This document shows, piece after piece, positions 44,641 to 59,703 of a stretch of 64,000 bases of DNA; positions within the stretch are counted from its first letter, which is position 1; the number at the start of each line of letters is the position of its first letter. The stretch is taken from contig NZ_JAKJXE010000006.1 of assembly GCF_021728295.1 (NCBI RefSeq), forward strand, positions 62,001 through 126,000. The letters run 5' to 3'. The stretch comes from Pseudomonas petrae (lineage in GTDB: Bacteria; Pseudomonadota; Gammaproteobacteria; Pseudomonadales; Pseudomonadaceae). The notes under the pieces are model-generated. The model made no database searches. It was not told where the DNA came from and was given only the letters and a program-made list of their open reading frames with translations. The translations under genes were made by a program, and so were the position numbers.

Positions 44641-46011
44641 ATGAATGTTCTTTTTGAAACCATTGCGGCCATTGCCACGGCTCCCGGACGTGGAGGCGTC
44701 GGTATCGTCCGTATTTCCGGCCCCCAGGCCGGCAAATGTGCCGAGGCGATTCTCGGCAAACTGCCACAACCTCGTTATGCGCACTACGGCGCTTTCAAGG
44801 GAGAAGACGACGCTGTAATCGACGAGGGCATTGGTCTCTATTTTTCAGGCCCTCACTCGTTCACCGGGGAAGATGTGCTGGAGCTTCAAGGGCATGGCGG
44901 GCCTGTTGTGCTGGACATGTTGCTGCAACGTTGTGTGCAGCTGGGGTGCCGCCTGGCGCGGCCGGGTGAATTCAGCGAACGCGCGTTTCTCAATGACAAG
45001 CTTGACCTTGCCCAAGCCGAGGCGATCGCTGACCTGATTGAAGCGAGTTCTGCTCAGGCCGCGCGCAACGCCTTGAGGTCGCTACAGGGTGCATTTTCCC
45101 AAAGAGTGCATGAGCTCACGGAGAAACTGATCAGCCTGCGCATTTACGTTGAAGCGGCCATCGACTTTCCGGAGGAGGAAATCGACTTTCTCGCGGATGG
45201 CCATGTGCTGAGCATGTTGGATAACGTACGTATCCAGTTATCCACAGTGCTACACGAAGCCAATCAGGGCGCGTTGCTCAGAGATGGCATGAATGTGGTT
45301 ATTGCAGGCAGGCCAAATGCCGGGAAATCCAGCCTGCTGAATGCACTCGCGGGCAAAGAAGCGGCGATCGTGACTGAGATTGCCGGCACAACCCGGGATG
45401 TCCTGCGCGAACATATCCACATTGATGGCATGCCGCTTCACGTGGTGGACACCGCAGGTCTGCGCGATACCGACGATCAGGTGGAAAAAATAGGCGTTCA
45501 ACGAGCGCTCCAGGCGATAGGCCAGGCAGACCGCATTTTGCTGGTAGTGGATGCAACAGCGCCCGAGGCCGGCGATCCCTTTGCATTGTGGCCTGAGTTC
45601 CTTGATCAAAAACCTGACCCGGCCCATGTCACCCTGATTCGTAACAAGGTGGACCTGAGTGATGAACCGGTGGAACTGGTGACCAGCGTCGATGGCCACG
45701 TCACCATCAACCTCAGCGCCAAGGCCGGTGGTGAGGGCGTGGAGCTTTTGCGCGAACATCTCAAGGCGTGCATGGGGTATCAGCAAACAGCTGAAGGAAG
45801 CTTCAGTGCACGCCGGCGCCATCTTGAGGCGTTGCACAAGGCAAGCGCTTCTCTGGAGCATGGACGCTCGCAGCTGACCTTAGCCGGCGCCGGCGAGCTG
45901 CTTGCAGAAGACTTGCGCCAAGCCCAGCAGTCCTTGGGCGAAATTACCGGCGCATTCAGCTCGGACGACTTGTTGGGACGAATTTTCTCCAGCTTTTGCA
46001 TCGGCAAATAA
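44641..46011 (+). CDS. mnmE: tRNA modification GTPase MnmE
   Basis: A 456-residue GTPase that, with MnmG, forms the cmnm5 group on wobble U34. It has the N-terminal THF-binding domain, helical domain, and G domain with G-R-P-N-A-G-K-S-S near residue 222, plus D-T-A-G-L and the C-terminal F-C-I-G-K cysteine. ATG 44641 has a CAGGAG site and is preferred over 44599. A DnaA box is at 45238. Its partner mnmG is next across the origin-like region. Confidence 0.97.
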   Translation: MNVLFETIAAIATAPGRGGVGIVRISGPQAGKCAEAILGKLPQPRYAHYGAFKGEDDAVIDEGIGLYFSGPHSFTGEDVLELQGHGGPVVLDMLLQRCVQLGCRLARPGEFSERAFLNDKLDLAQAEAIADLIEASSAQAARNALRSLQGAFSQRVHELTEKLISLRIYVEAAIDFPEEEIDFLADGHVLSMLDNVRIQLSTVLHEANQGALLRDGMNVVIAGRPNAGKSSLLNALAGKEAAIVTEIAGTTRDVLREHIHIDGMPLHVVDTAGLRDTDDQVEKIGVQRALQAIGQADRILLVVDATAPEAGDPFALWPEFLDQKPDPAHVTLIRNKVDLSDEPVELVTSVDGHVTINLSAKAGGEGVELLREHLKACMGYQQTAEGSFSARRRHLEALHKASASLEHGRSQLTLAGAGELLAEDLRQAQQSLGEITGAFSSDDLLGRIFSSFCIGK

Positions 46012-46535
46012 CGCCGCGATCTATCCCCTGGCAGGTCAATCTCTCTGGATCTGCCCCATCTCGATTCATTCTTCTGACTTTTCTTGAACCCCCGATCAAT
46101 GCGCGGCGGGATAACTGCGTCTCGAATTTGCCCGTTTAGCGCTGGAGTGCTCGGATAAGCCCTGTGCATAACCGCGGCTAAGGTCAGTTGATAAGGAGGC
46201 CTCTGAGCTGAGGATAATCGCGCCTGTGGACAACTGGCTATTTAATCCACAGGCTTAGACAGGTTATCCAAGGGTCTCTTGGCCACATGGACACAGGCTT
46301 TTGAATCTATGTACATCACGTATTTAAAGGCCTTCAGGACTTTATCCACAGAAAGGTAGCTCAGTAAACATAAACATAAAAACAAAGATCTTATAAATTT
46401 CTTTCTTTTTAATTTATATAACCGCCATTCATCCACAGCTGGTTAGATTTTGCGCAACGGGTTTCTTAAGGGGGGGTAAGTCCCTATACTTGCCGTCATT
46501 CCTATTCCCCCCAATCAACAGGCACGAGGTGCGTG
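46012..46535. other. Second origin-like intergenic region (mnmE-mnmG)
   Basis: A 524-bp gap without a gene. It has one perfect DnaA box at 46342, near matches at 46224 (TGTGGACAA), 46262 (TTATCCAAG) and 46429 (TCATCCACA), then an AT-rich stretch at 46365-46422 rich in TTATAAATTTCTTTCTTTTTAA-like tracts. The order of elements parallels oriC at 41.5-41.9 kb. Function as an origin is not shown. Confidence 0.75.
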
Positions 46536-48434
46536 GTGGATTTCCCTTCCCGTTTTCAAGTGATCGTCATCGGCGGCGGTCATGCCGGTACCGAGGCAGC
46601 ACTGGCGTCCGCACGTATGGGTGCTACCACCCTGCTGCTTACGCACAACGTGGAAACCCTCGGCCAAATGAGTTGCAACCCGGCCATTGGTGGCATCGGT
46701 AAAAGTCATCTTGTCAAAGAGATCGATGCACTGGGCGGTGCGATCGCCACCGCTACTGACAAAAGCGGCATCCAGTTTCGTGTGCTTAACAGCCGCAAGG
46801 GCCCAGCTGTCCGGGCGACGCGCGCCCAAGCGGACCGCGTGCTTTACAAGGCGGCGGTCAGAGAAATCATCGAAAACCAGCCCAACCTGTGGGTATTCCA
46901 GCAAGCATGCGACGACCTTATCGTCGAGCAGGACCAGGTACGCGGCGTCGTCACTCAGATGGGACTGCGTTTTCTGGCTGACTCCGTGGTTCTGACAACA
47001 GGGACCTTCCTGGGCGGACTTATCCACATTGGCCTGCAGAACTATTCGGGCGGTCGTGCCGGTGATCCGCCGTCCATTGCGCTTGCACGCAGGCTTCGGG
47101 AACTACCGCTGAGAGTGGGTCGCCTGAAAACGGGTACACCTCCGCGCATTGATGGTCGATCTGTGGATTTCTCGGTGATGACTGAACAACCGGGGGATAC
47201 GCCGATTCCCGTGATGTCGTTCATGGGCTCCAAGGCTCAGCACCCGAGCCAGGTCAGTTGCTGGATTACCCACACCAACGCCCGGACCCACGAAATCATC
47301 GCTGCGAATCTGGATCGGTCGCCGATGTATTCTGCTGCCGGGGAGATCGAAGGGGTCGGCCCGCGTTATTGCCCGTCGATCGAGGACAAGATTCATCGCT
47401 TTGCCGACAAGGAAAGCCATCAGGTGTTTATCGAACCGGAAGGTTTGACGACCCATGAGCTTTATCCAAATGGCATATCGACCTCGCTGCCGTTCGACGT
47501 TCAGCTGCAGATTGTTCGGTCTATTCGCGGGATGGAAAATGCCCACATCGTGCGGCCTGGCTATGCCATCGAGTACGACTACTTCGATCCGCGCGACCTG
47601 AAGTACAGCCTGGAAACCAAGGTTATCGGTGGGTTGTTTTTCGCGGGACAAATCAACGGCACAACCGGTTACGAAGAGGCCGGTGCCCAAGGTTTACTCG
47701 CGGGTGCCAACGCAGCGCTCCGGGCTCAAGGCAAGGACAGCTGGTGTCCGCGTCGCGATGAGGCTTACATCGGCGTGCTGGTGGATGACCTGATTACGCT
47801 GGGCACCCAAGAGCCGTACCGGATGTTCACCTCACGCGCCGAGTACCGCCTGATTTTGCGCGAAGACAACGCGGACTTGCGTTTGACCGAACAGGGTCGG
47901 GCGCTCGGATTGGTCGACGATGCCCGCTGGGCGGCGTTCTGTGCCAAGCGTGAAGGCATCGAGCTGGAAGAACAGCGACTGAAATCTACCTGGATTCGTC
48001 CAGGAACCGAGCAGGGCGATGCGGTCTCGGCGCACTTCGGCACCCCGTTGACCCACGAATACAATCTGCTGAATTTGCTGAGCCGTCCCGAAGTGGACTA
48101 CGCCAGTCTGGTTGCGCTGACCGGCCACGGTTCGCCTGACCCGCAGGTCGCTGAACAGGTCGAAATCAAGACCAAGTACGCCGGTTACATCGACCGTCAG
48201 CAAGATGAGATCGCTCGTCTTCGTGCCAGCGAAAACACACAGCTCCCTGCTGATATCGATTACACCGGCATTTCCGGTCTGTCCAAAGAAATCCAGAGCA
48301 AGCTGGGGATAACTCGTCCGGAAACGCTAGGCCAGGCCTCGCGGATTCCAGGCGTCACACCAGCGGCGATTTCTCTGTTGATGATTCATTTGAAAAAACG
48401 CGGCGCGGGCCGTCAGTTGGAGCAAAGCGCTTGA
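46536..48434 (+). CDS. mnmG: tRNA uridine-5-carboxymethylaminomethyl synthase subunit MnmG
   Basis: A 632-residue FAD protein (GidA) that works with MnmE on U34 of tRNAs. The FAD loop is G-G-G-H-A-G-T-E-A near residue 13, and the C-terminal helical domain ends K-R-G-A-G-R-Q-L. Two tandem GTGs are possible starts; GTG 46536 is chosen since GAGG lies 6 nt upstream, while 46533 would be too close. The stop overlaps the rsmG TTG start. A DnaA box lies at 47020. Confidence 0.95.
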   Translation: MDFPSRFQVIVIGGGHAGTEAALASARMGATTLLLTHNVETLGQMSCNPAIGGIGKSHLVKEIDALGGAIATATDKSGIQFRVLNSRKGPAVRATRAQADRVLYKAAVREIIENQPNLWVFQQACDDLIVEQDQVRGVVTQMGLRFLADSVVLTTGTFLGGLIHIGLQNYSGGRAGDPPSIALARRLRELPLRVGRLKTGTPPRIDGRSVDFSVMTEQPGDTPIPVMSFMGSKAQHPSQVSCWITHTNARTHEIIAANLDRSPMYSAAGEIEGVGPRYCPSIEDKIHRFADKESHQVFIEPEGLTTHELYPNGISTSLPFDVQLQIVRSIRGMENAHIVRPGYAIEYDYFDPRDLKYSLETKVIGGLFFAGQINGTTGYEEAGAQGLLAGANAALRAQGKDSWCPRRDEAYIGVLVDDLITLGTQEPYRMFTSRAEYRLILREDNADLRLTEQGRALGLVDDARWAAFCAKREGIELEEQRLKSTWIRPGTEQGDAVSAHFGTPLTHEYNLLNLLSRPEVDYASLVALTGHGSPDPQVAEQVEIKTKYAGYIDRQQDEIARLRASENTQLPADIDYTGISGLSKEIQSKLGITRPETLGQASRIPGVTPAAISLLMIHLKKRGAGRQLEQSA

Positions 48435-49075
48435 GTTCGATGGTTACCCCGCAGCATGCAGAAGAACTGACCCTTGGCGCTCGAGAGCTCGGCGTCGAGT
48501 TGAGCGAGAGCCAACACGGCCGGTTGCTTGCGTATCTGGCCTTGCTGATCAAGTGGAACAAGGCCTACAACCTGACTGCTGTTCGTGATCCAGATGAAAT
48601 GGTCTCCCGCCATCTGCTGGACAGCTTGAGCGTGGTGCGTTTCATCGAAGGTGAGCGTCAGCTGGATGTCGGCAGCGGCGGCGGGATGCCCGGCATTCCG
48701 CTGGCCATCCTGTTTCCGGACATGAAAATCACGGTGCTCGACAGCAACGGCAAGAAGACCCGGTTTCTGACGCAGGTCAAACTTGAGCTCGCGCTCGCCA
48801 ACCTCGAAGTTATCCACAGCCGTGCCGAAGCATTCCAGCCTGCGCTGCCGTTCAACGGCATCATCTCCCGCGCCTTCAGCAGTCTGGAAGACTTTACCCA
48901 GTGGACTCGGCACATGGGCGACGGCGAAACGCGCTGGTTGGCAATGAAGGGTCTGCATCCAGTGGATGAACTGGTAGCATTGCCCGCAGATTTTCATCTG
49001 GAAAGCGCGCAAGCCTTGGCCGTACCCGGTTGCCAAGGTCAACGGCATCTGCTGATACTGCGCCGCACGGCATGA
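48431..49075 (+). CDS. rsmG: 16S rRNA m7G527 methyltransferase
   Basis: A 214-residue SAM enzyme (GidB). The R-H-L-L-D-S-L-S block (near residue 59) and [13 protein letters not shown] (near residue 78) are the family motifs. The start is taken as TTG at 48431, which overlaps the mnmG stop; relatives begin M-S-S. ATG 48440 is an alternative. A DnaA box is at 48810. Confidence 0.95.
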   Translation: MSSMVTPQHAEELTLGARELGVELSESQHGRLLAYLALLIKWNKAYNLTAVRDPDEMVSRHLLDSLSVVRFIEGERQLDVGSGGGMPGIPLAILFPDMKITVLDSNGKKTRFLTQVKLELALANLEVIHSRAEAFQPALPFNGIISRAFSSLEDFTQWTRHMGDGETRWLAMKGLHPVDELVALPADFHLESAQALAVPGCQGQRHLLILRRTA

Positions 49076-49093
49076 CAGGGAACACACGCAAGA

Positions 49094-49888
49094 ATGGCTA
49101 AGGTATTCGCGATAGCGAACCAAAAAGGGGGTGTGGGTAAAACCACAACCTGCATCAACCTCGCGGCTTCGCTGGTGGCTACCAAGCGTCGGGTGCTGTT
49201 GATCGATCTCGATCCGCAAGGCAATGCCACCATGGGCAGTGGTGTGGATAAGCACGCGCTTGAGCATTCGGTCTACGATTTGCTGATTGGCGAGTGCGAC
49301 CTGAATCAGGCCATGCACTTTTCCGAACACGGCGGCTATCAGCTGCTGCCGGCAAACCGCGATCTGACGGCTGCCGAGGTGGTCCTGCTGGAAATGCAGA
49401 TGAAGGAATCGCGTCTGCGTTCAGCACTGGCACCCATCCGCGAAAATTACGATTACATCCTCATCGACTGCCCTCCATCGCTTTCGATGCTGACGCTCAA
49501 CGCGCTGGTTGCAGCCGATGGCGTCATTATCCCCATGCAGTGCGAGTACTTTGCGCTCGAAGGTCTGAGCGACCTTGTGGATAACATCAAGCGCATCGGT
49601 GAGTTACTCAATCCTCAACTCAAGATCGAAGGTTTGCTGCGGACCATGTACGACCCGCGGCTCAGCCTGATCAACGATGTTTCGGCACAGCTCAAAGAGC
49701 ACTTTGGCGAGCAGCTGTACGACACCGTTATTCCGCGCAACATTCGTCTGGCCGAAGCGCCTAGCTTCGGTATGCCGGCGTTGGCGTATGACAAGACTTC
49801 TCGCGGCGCGCTGGCTTACCTGGCGCTGGCGGGCGAGATGGTCCGTCGCCAACGTCGCGGCAGTCGCACCGCGGCTCAGCCCACTTAA
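49094..49888 (+). CDS. parA: Chromosome partitioning ATPase ParA
   Basis: A 264-residue deviant Walker-type ATPase (Soj) with K-G-G-V-G-K-T-T at residue 11 and D-C-P-P-S near residue 125. It moves the ParB-parS complex and so segregates the origin. Two perfect DnaA boxes are inside (49243, 49576). It is 9 nt upstream of parB. Confidence 0.97.
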   Translation: MAKVFAIANQKGGVGKTTTCINLAASLVATKRRVLLIDLDPQGNATMGSGVDKHALEHSVYDLLIGECDLNQAMHFSEHGGYQLLPANRDLTAAEVVLLEMQMKESRLRSALAPIRENYDYILIDCPPSLSMLTLNALVAADGVIIPMQCEYFALEGLSDLVDNIKRIGELLNPQLKIEGLLRTMYDPRLSLINDVSAQLKEHFGEQLYDTVIPRNIRLAEAPSFGMPALAYDKTSRGALAYLALAGEMVRRQRRGSRTAAQPT

Positions 49889-49897
49889 GGAAATTCC

Positions 49898-50770
49898 ATG
49901 GCCGTCAAGAAACGTGGACTCGGACGTGGGCTGGACGCACTGCTGAGCAGCCCAACCGTCAGCGCACTGGAAGAACAGGCCGTTAAGGCCAGTGAGCGCG
50001 AGCTTCAGCACATTCCGCTGGACCTGATTCAACGCGGCAAATATCAGCCGCGTCGTGACATGGATCCCCAGGCACTGGAAGAACTTGCGAACTCGATCAA
50101 GGCGCAAGGGGTGATGCAGCCGATCGTGGTCCGCCCGATTGCCGATAACCGCTTCGAGATCATTGCCGGTGAACGCCGCTGGCGCGCCAGCCAGCAGGCA
50201 GGGGTCGAAACGATTCCTGCCATGGTGCGTGATGTGCCCGATGAAGCAGCCATTGCAATGGCACTGATCGAGAACATCCAGCGCGAGGACTTGAATCCGA
50301 TCGAGGAAGCGATTGCCCTGCAGCGTCTGCAGCAGGAATTTCAGCTGACCCAACAGCAAGTGGCCGAAGCGGTCGGCAAGTCGCGAGTCAGCGTCGCCAA
50401 TCTGCTGCGACTGATCGCATTGCCGGAAGTGATCAAGACCATGCTCTCCCATGGTGATCTGGAGATGGGCCACGCCCGTGCGCTGCTGGGACTGCCTGAA
50501 GAACAGCAGGTTGAAGGGGCGCGACATGTTGTCGCACGCGGTTTGACCGTGCGCCAGACTGAGGCGCTGGTTCGCCAGTGGCTGAGCGGCAAACAGGAGA
50601 CTGCCGAGCCGGTGAAGGCCGATCCTGACATCACACGTCTGGAGCAGCGCCTGGCCGAGCGGCTGGGCTCCGCAGTGCAAATTCGCCATGGACAGAAGGG
50701 CAAAGGTCAGTTGGTTATCCGTTATAACTCGCTGGATGAGCTACAGGGTGTGCTCGCTCACATTCGCTGA
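49898..50770 (+). CDS. parB: Chromosome partitioning protein ParB
   Basis: A 290-residue CTP-dependent clamp that binds parS. It begins K-K-R-G-L-G-R-G-L-D-A-L-L, has the CTPase motif G-E-R-R-W-R-A near residue 90, a central helix-turn-helix (V-A-E-A-V-G-K-S-R-V-S-V-A-N near residue 155) and a C-terminal dimer domain. Its targets are the two parS sites in recF, about 12 kb away. Confidence 0.97.
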   Translation: MAVKKRGLGRGLDALLSSPTVSALEEQAVKASERELQHIPLDLIQRGKYQPRRDMDPQALEELANSIKAQGVMQPIVVRPIADNRFEIIAGERRWRASQQAGVETIPAMVRDVPDEAAIAMALIENIQREDLNPIEEAIALQRLQQEFQLTQQQVAEAVGKSRVSVANLLRLIALPEVIKTMLSHGDLEMGHARALLGLPEEQQVEGARHVVARGLTVRQTEALVRQWLSGKQETAEPVKADPDITRLEQRLAERLGSAVQIRHGQKGKGQLVIRYNSLDELQGVLAHIR

Positions 50771-50814
50771 AACAAATCATGCGTAGCGCGTAGTCGGAAA
50801 TCACTACCTGGCAG

Positions 50815-50843
50815 TTGAATAGGGGCTGAACCGCCCCTATACT
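50815..50843 (+). promoter_or_regulatory. Sigma70-type promoter of the atp operon
   Basis: TTGAAT, exactly 17 nt, TATACT. The spacer is a perfect dyad (ATAGGGGC-tgaacc-GCCCCTAT, 50819-50840), whose ends touch both hexamers. It lies 74 nt before atpI. Confidence 0.7.
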
Positions 50844-50916
50844 CTGCGCGCATTTTGTCGGCACAATTTATGCCAAGTTATTGATTTTGGCGGCCGGCTT
50901 ACGAGGAGCCCATGTG

Positions 50917-52210
<1,294 letters not shown>

Positions 52211-52234
52211 GACCCGCCTGGCGAGTCTGATGAT

Positions 52235-52254
52235 CCCCTCGCTTCGGTGAGGGG
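52235..52254 (+). other. UUCG-capped hairpin between atpB and atpE
   Basis: CCCCTCGC-TTCG-GTGAGGGG: eight pairs (one G-T) closed by a TTCG tetraloop, with no T-tract, so not a standard terminator. It is in the leader of atpE and may set mRNA stability or processing of this high-expression gene. Confidence 0.6.
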
Positions 52255-52332
52255 GTGCCCGCGAGGGCTTGATGTAAGAAACGATTTTGCTTTACCGCTT
52301 TAATCTAAGAAAACCTAACCAATACGACGTAA

Positions 52333-52605
<273 letters not shown>

Positions 52606-52662
52606 TCACTCGAATTTTCGAGTTGATTGGTGTGATGGACAACGAACGAGCGAGGTGTTGGC

Positions 52663-53133
52663 GTGAACATTAATGCAACCCTGATTGGCCAGTCCGTTGC
52701 GTTCTTCATTTTTGTGCTGTTCTGCATGAAGTTCGTGTGGCCTCCGGTCATCGCGGCTTTGCACGAACGTCAGAAGAAGATTGCGGATGGACTGGACGCT
52801 GCTACACGAGCAGCTCGCGACCTGGAGCTGGCCCAAGATAAAGTGGGTCAGCAACTGCGCGAAGCTAAGGCTCAGGCAGCCGAGATCATTGAGCAAGCCA
52901 AGAAACGCGGTACCCAGATTGTCGACGAAGCCCGTGAACAGGCTCGCGTCGAAGCTGACCGCATCAAGGCTCAGGCTCAGGCCGAGATCGAACAGGAATT
53001 GAACGGCGTCAAAGACGCGCTGCGCGCCCAATTGGGTAGCCTGGCAGTCAACGGCGCAGAGAAGATCCTGGGTGCCACAATCGATCAAAACGCGCACGCG
53101 GAGCTGGTAAACAAACTGGCTGCTGAAATTTAA
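52663..53133 (+). CDS. atpF: ATP synthase F0 subunit b
   Basis: A 156-residue peripheral stalk protein: N-terminal transmembrane helix (residues 5-25), then a long charged coiled coil rich in Ala/Glu/Gln/Lys. Start is GTG at 52663 with a GAGG site. Confidence 0.97.
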   Translation: MNINATLIGQSVAFFIFVLFCMKFVWPPVIAALHERQKKIADGLDAATRAARDLELAQDKVGQQLREAKAQAAEIIEQAKKRGTQIVDEAREQARVEADRIKAQAQAEIEQELNGVKDALRAQLGSLAVNGAEKILGATIDQNAHAELVNKLAAEI

Positions 53134-53145
53134 GCGAGGGCGATC

Positions 53146-53682
53146 ATGGCAGAACTGACCACGTTGGCCCGACCTTACGCTAAGGCAGCCTTCGAGCATG
53201 CACAGGCGCACCAGCAACTGGCCAATTGGTCAGCCATGCTCGGCCTGGCTGCTGCAGTGTCGCAAGACGACACGATGCAGCGCATGCTCAAGGCCCCGCG
53301 ACTGACGAGCGCAGACAAGGCAGCCACTTTTATTGAAGTGTGCGGCGACAAGTTCGATGCCAAGGCACAGAATTTCATCCAGGTCGTTGCAGAAAACGAC
53401 CGCCTCCCGCTTTTGCCGGAGATCTCCGAGCTGTTCGACCTGTACAAGGCCGAGCAGGAAAAGTCGGTAGATGTGGATGTGACCAGTGCTTTTGCATTGA
53501 ACCAAGAACAGCAAGACAAACTCGCCAAGGTTCTCAGTGCACGGCTCGGCCGGGAAGTGCGCCTGCACGCTGCGGAGGATGCCACCCTGATCGGTGGTGT
53601 CGTTATCCGCGCTGGCGACCTGGTTATCGATGGCTCAGTTCGCGGCAAACTCGCGCAACTAGCCGAAGCATTGAAATCTTGA
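53146..53682 (+). CDS. atpH: ATP synthase F1 subunit delta
   Basis: A 178-residue subunit joining the stalk to the alpha3-beta3 head. It begins [16 protein letters not shown] and has the C-terminal [15 protein letters not shown] block, both typical. 12 nt after atpF. Confidence 0.97.
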   Translation: MAELTTLARPYAKAAFEHAQAHQQLANWSAMLGLAAAVSQDDTMQRMLKAPRLTSADKAATFIEVCGDKFDAKAQNFIQVVAENDRLPLLPEISELFDLYKAEQEKSVDVDVTSAFALNQEQQDKLAKVLSARLGREVRLHAAEDATLIGGVVIRAGDLVIDGSVRGKLAQLAEALKS

Positions 53683-53703
53683 GTTTGAAGGGGCAGCAGA
53701 GCA

Positions 53704-55248
53704 ATGCAGCAACTCAATCCTTCCGAAATAAGTGAAATCATCAAGGGTCGCATCGACAAGCTCGATGTGTCCTCCCAAGCCCGTAACGAAGGCACTGTCG
53801 TCAGCGTATCTGACGGTATTGTGCGGATTCACGGTCTCGCCGACGTAATGTATGGCGAAATGATCGAGTTTCCAGGCGGCGTCTTCGGTATGGCTCTCAA
53901 CCTGGAGCAAGACTCCGTAGGTGCCGTTGTACTGGGCTCCTACCAGTCTCTGGCTGAAGGCATGAGCGCCAAGTGCACCGGCCGCATCCTTGAGGTTCCG
54001 GTTGGTAAGGAACTGCTGGGTCGCGTTGTCGACGCACTGGGTAACCCTGTCGACGGCAAAGGTCCGCTGAACAACACCGAGACCGACGCGGTCGAGAAAG
54101 TTGCTCCAGGCGTGATCTGGCGTAAGTCGGTAGACCAGCCTGTACAGACTGGCTACAAGGCTGTCGATGCCATGATCCCTGTCGGCCGTGGCCAGCGCGA
54201 GCTGATCATCGGTGACCGTCAGATCGGTAAAACCGCTCTGGCGATCGACGCGATCATCAATCAGAAAGACAGCGGAATCTTCTGCGTCTACGTAGCAATC
54301 GGTCAGAAGCAATCGACCATCGCCAACGTGGTTCGCAAACTGGAAGAGAACGGCGCTCTGGCCAACACGATCATCGTGGCTGCCAGTGCTTCCGAATCCC
54401 CAGCGCTGCAATTCCTGGCACCGTACTCCGGTTGCACCATGGGTGAATACTTCCGCGACCGCGGTGAAGATGCGCTGATCGTTTATGACGATCTGTCCAA
54501 GCAGGCTGTGGCTTATCGCCAGATTTCCCTGCTGTTGCGTCGTCCACCAGGCCGTGAAGCCTACCCAGGCGACGTGTTCTATCTCCACTCCCGTCTGCTG
54601 GAGCGTGCATCCCGCGTTTCGGAAGAGTACGTAGAGAAGTTCACCAATGGCGCAGTGACCGGCAAAACCGGCTCCCTGACCGCATTGCCGATCATCGAAA
54701 CCCAGGCTGGCGACGTTTCCGCGTTCGTTCCGACCAACGTGATTTCCATCACTGACGGTCAGATCTTCCTGGAATCGGCCATGTTCAACTCGGGCATCCG
54801 CCCGGCAGTGAACGCCGGTGTTTCGGTATCCCGTGTGGGTGGTGCCGCTCAGACCAAGATCATCAAGAAGCTCTCCGGTGGTATCCGTACCGCTCTGGCT
54901 CAGTACCGTGAACTGGCAGCATTTGCCCAGTTCGCCTCTGACCTGGACGAAGCGACCCGTAAGCAACTTGAGCATGGTCAGCGCGTTACCGAGCTGATGA
55001 AGCAGAAGCAATATGCGCCAATGTCGATTGCTGACATGTCGCTGTCGCTGTATGCCGCTGAGCGTGGGTTCCTGACTGACGTCGAAATCGCCAAGGTTGG
55101 CAGCTTTGAACAAGCGCTGATTGCTTACTTCAACCGAGATCACGCCGATTTGATGGCGAAGATCAACGTGAAGGGTGACTTCAATGACGAAATCGATTCT
55201 GGCCTGAAAGCCGGTATCGAGAAGTTCAAGGCCACCCAAACCTGGTAA
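53704..55248 (+). CDS. atpA: ATP synthase F1 subunit alpha
   Basis: A 514-residue non-catalytic nucleotide-binding subunit. The P-loop is G-D-R-Q-I-G-K-T near residue 169, and the beta-barrel, nucleotide-binding and C-terminal domains have normal length. A long reverse-strand ORF across it is a shadow. Confidence 0.98.
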   Translation: MQQLNPSEISEIIKGRIDKLDVSSQARNEGTVVSVSDGIVRIHGLADVMYGEMIEFPGGVFGMALNLEQDSVGAVVLGSYQSLAEGMSAKCTGRILEVPVGKELLGRVVDALGNPVDGKGPLNNTETDAVEKVAPGVIWRKSVDQPVQTGYKAVDAMIPVGRGQRELIIGDRQIGKTALAIDAIINQKDSGIFCVYVAIGQKQSTIANVVRKLEENGALANTIIVAASASESPALQFLAPYSGCTMGEYFRDRGEDALIVYDDLSKQAVAYRQISLLLRRPPGREAYPGDVFYLHSRLLERASRVSEEYVEKFTNGAVTGKTGSLTALPIIETQAGDVSAFVPTNVISITDGQIFLESAMFNSGIRPAVNAGVSVSRVGGAAQTKIIKKLSGGIRTALAQYRELAAFAQFASDLDEATRKQLEHGQRVTELMKQKQYAPMSIADMSLSLYAAERGFLTDVEIAKVGSFEQALIAYFNRDHADLMAKINVKGDFNDEIDSGLKAGIEKFKATQTW

Positions 55249-55298
55249 GCCGCAGCGGGAGCCGCGAGGCTCCCGCTTGCTAACCTGATAGGTGTTAC

Positions 55299-57564
<2,266 letters not shown>

Positions 57565-57608
57565 TCCAGGCGCCCGGTAACGGGCGCTAATCAGGTTGAG
57601 GCAAGCAA

Positions 57609-58034
57609 ATGGCTATGACAGTCCATTGCGATATCGTCAGTGCGGAAGGAGAGATTTTCTCCGGTCTGGTCGAGATGGTGATTGCACACGGTAACCTGGG
57701 TGATATCGGTATTGCTCCAGGTCACGCACCGTTGATCACCGATCTGAAGCCGGGTCCGATCCGCCTGATCAAGCAGGGTGGCGAAGCCGAGGTGTTTTAC
57801 ATCTCCGGTGGTTTCCTTGAGGTTCAACCGAACATGGTCAAAGTGCTTGCCGATACCGTGCAACGCGCTGCTGATCTGGATGAAGCCTCAGCTCAGGAAG
57901 CCGTCAAGGCTGCCGAGCGTGCTCTGAATGAAAAAGGCGCAGATTTCGATTACGGAGCTGCTGCTGCACGTCTGGCGGAGGCCGCAGCTCAGCTGCGCAC
58001 CGTTCAGCAAATTCGCAAGAAGTTCGGCGGCTAA
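57609..58034 (+). CDS. atpC: ATP synthase F1 subunit epsilon
   Basis: A 141-residue subunit with an N-terminal beta sandwich (G-H-A-P-L-I-T near residue 39) and a C-terminal two-helix part that can inhibit ATP hydrolysis. It ends the operon, followed by a strong terminator. Confidence 0.97.
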   Translation: MAMTVHCDIVSAEGEIFSGLVEMVIAHGNLGDIGIAPGHAPLITDLKPGPIRLIKQGGEAEVFYISGGFLEVQPNMVKVLADTVQRAADLDEASAQEAVKAAERALNEKGADFDYGAAAARLAEAAAQLRTVQQIRKKFGG

Positions 58035-58062
58035 CCCCGACGGCTCGTTGCGCGATTGAGTA

Positions 58063-58088
58063 AAAGGGTAGCCTCGGCTACCCTTTTT
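58063..58088 (+). terminator. Terminator of the atp operon
   Basis: AAAGGGTAGCC-TC-GGCTACCCTTTTT: 8 to 10-bp stem with a tight loop and a T-run. Confidence 0.95.
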
Positions 58089-58155
58089 CTTTTTTCGGCT
58101 TTCTCGCCTGAATCATCAGCCCGGCTAATGTGGCCTGCTCGTCTGGAATCCCTTC

Positions 58156-59523
58156 ATGTCTCTCGATATCGTCATTCTCGCCGCGGGTCAGGGCACTCGC
58201 ATGCGTTCCGCTCTGCCCAAGGTCTTGCATCCTGTGGCCGGTAAATCGATGCTCGGCCATGTTATCCACAGCGCACGCCAGCTTTCGCCCCAGGGCATTC
58301 ATGTGGTTATCGGCCATGGCGCCGAGCGGGTCCGCGAGCAACTGGCCGGCGATGATCTGAGTTTTGTCCTGCAGGACAAACAATGGGGGACAGGTCATGC
58401 AGTCGCGCAAGCGTTGCCGGTGTTGACCGCTGAAACGGTGCTGATTCTTTACGGCGACGTCCCGCTTATAAAAGTGGAGACCTTGCACCGATTACTTGCC
58501 TTGGTAAACGATCAGCAACTGGGCCTGCTAACAGTCACGCTGGATGACCCAACCGGCTACGGTCGTATCGTTCGGGACACGCAGCACCGCGTCAGCGCTA
58601 TCGTCGAGCATAAGGATGCGACTGAAGCGCAGAGGGTTATCAAGGAAGGGAACACCGGGATTCTCGCCGTACCAGGCAAGCGACTGGCCGAATGGCTGGG
58701 CCGCCTCTCCAACAACAATGTTCAGGGTGAGTATTACCTGACTGACGTTATTGCCATGGCCGTCAACGATGGCCTGGTGGTCGCAACTGCCCAGCCTGAC
58801 GATGCGATGGAAGTGCAGGGCGCCAATGATCGTAAACAGCTTGCCGAACTCGAGCGTCATTACCAGCAGCGCGAAGCTCGCCGGCTCATGGCGTTGGGCG
58901 TCACGCTGCGCGACCCGGCGCGTTTCGACGTTCGTGGCGACGTCACCACGGGCCGCGACGTGATGATCGACGTGAACGTCATCCTTGAGGGGCGAGTCGT
59001 CATCGAAGACGACGTCTCGATCGGGCCAAACTGCGTGATCAAGGACAGCACCTTGCGCAAGGGCGCGATCATCAAGGCAAACAGCCACCTTGAAGGCGCA
59101 ATCGTTGGCGAAGGCGCGGATGCAGGGCCTTTCGCTCGTCTGCGCCCGGGCAGTGTTCTCGACGCCCGTGCTCATGTGGGTAACTTCGTCGAATTGAAGA
59201 ATGCTCATCTGGGCGAGGGTGCCAAGGCAGGTCATCTGACCTACTTGGGTGACGCGGTCATCGGTGCGCGCACCAACATTGGCGCAGGCACCATTACGTG
59301 CAATTACGATGGCGCGAACAAGCACAAGACGGTGATGGGCGAAGACGTGTTCATCGGCTCGAACAACTCGCTGGTTGCGCCAGTGCATATCGCCTCAGGC
59401 GCTAGCACGGCGGCGGGCTCCACCATCAATCAGGATGTGCCGGCCGAACAGCTTGCGGTCGCCCGTGGTCGCCAACGCAACATCGAAGGCTGGAAGCGTC
59501 CGGTGAAAATCAAGAAAGACTAA
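58156..59523 (+). CDS. glmU: Bifunctional UDP-N-acetylglucosamine pyrophosphorylase / glucosamine-1-phosphate N-acetyltransferase
   Basis: A 455-residue two-domain enzyme. The N-terminal nucleotidyltransferase has L-A-A-G-Q-G-T-R-M near residue 8; the C-terminal left-handed beta-helix carries hexapeptide repeats and acetyltransferase. It makes UDP-GlcNAc for peptidoglycan and LPS. A DnaA box is at 58262. It is followed by glmR and glmS. Confidence 0.98.
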   Translation: MSLDIVILAAGQGTRMRSALPKVLHPVAGKSMLGHVIHSARQLSPQGIHVVIGHGAERVREQLAGDDLSFVLQDKQWGTGHAVAQALPVLTAETVLILYGDVPLIKVETLHRLLALVNDQQLGLLTVTLDDPTGYGRIVRDTQHRVSAIVEHKDATEAQRVIKEGNTGILAVPGKRLAEWLGRLSNNNVQGEYYLTDVIAMAVNDGLVVATAQPDDAMEVQGANDRKQLAELERHYQQREARRLMALGVTLRDPARFDVRGDVTTGRDVMIDVNVILEGRVVIEDDVSIGPNCVIKDSTLRKGAIIKANSHLEGAIVGEGADAGPFARLRPGSVLDARAHVGNFVELKNAHLGEGAKAGHLTYLGDAVIGARTNIGAGTITCNYDGANKHKTVMGEDVFIGSNNSLVAPVHIASGASTAAGSTINQDVPAEQLAVARGRQRNIEGWKRPVKIKKD

Positions 59524-59669
59524 GTTATCCACAGGTGAGATCAGCTGCTTGCCAGATGAGCAGCTGATGCCTGGTGTCTGATCGGCGATCGTTCGAAAAA
59601 ATCCTCTGTTCATTCCCCCCAAATGCCCATTTCCCCTTGACGTAAATCTTTCGATGAGCTTTCATTGCG

Positions 59670-59690
59670 TTCGTTAACTTTCGAAACGAA
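59670..59690. promoter_or_regulatory. Candidate DeoR-type operator upstream of glmR
   Basis: Inverted repeat TTCGTT-N9-AACGAA overlapping the palindrome TTTCGAAA (59679-59686), 14 nt before the glmR start. TTTCG-type half-sites are typical of DeoR-family regulators, so autoregulation is suggested. Confidence 0.5.
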
Positions 59691-59703
59691 ACTTAAGATC
59701 ACC

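Noticed and set aside
46242..46436. 64-codon reverse-strand ORF in the mnmE-mnmG gap
   Set aside because: AT-rich, lysine/leucine-rich translation of a DnaA-box region; no ribosome site or family.
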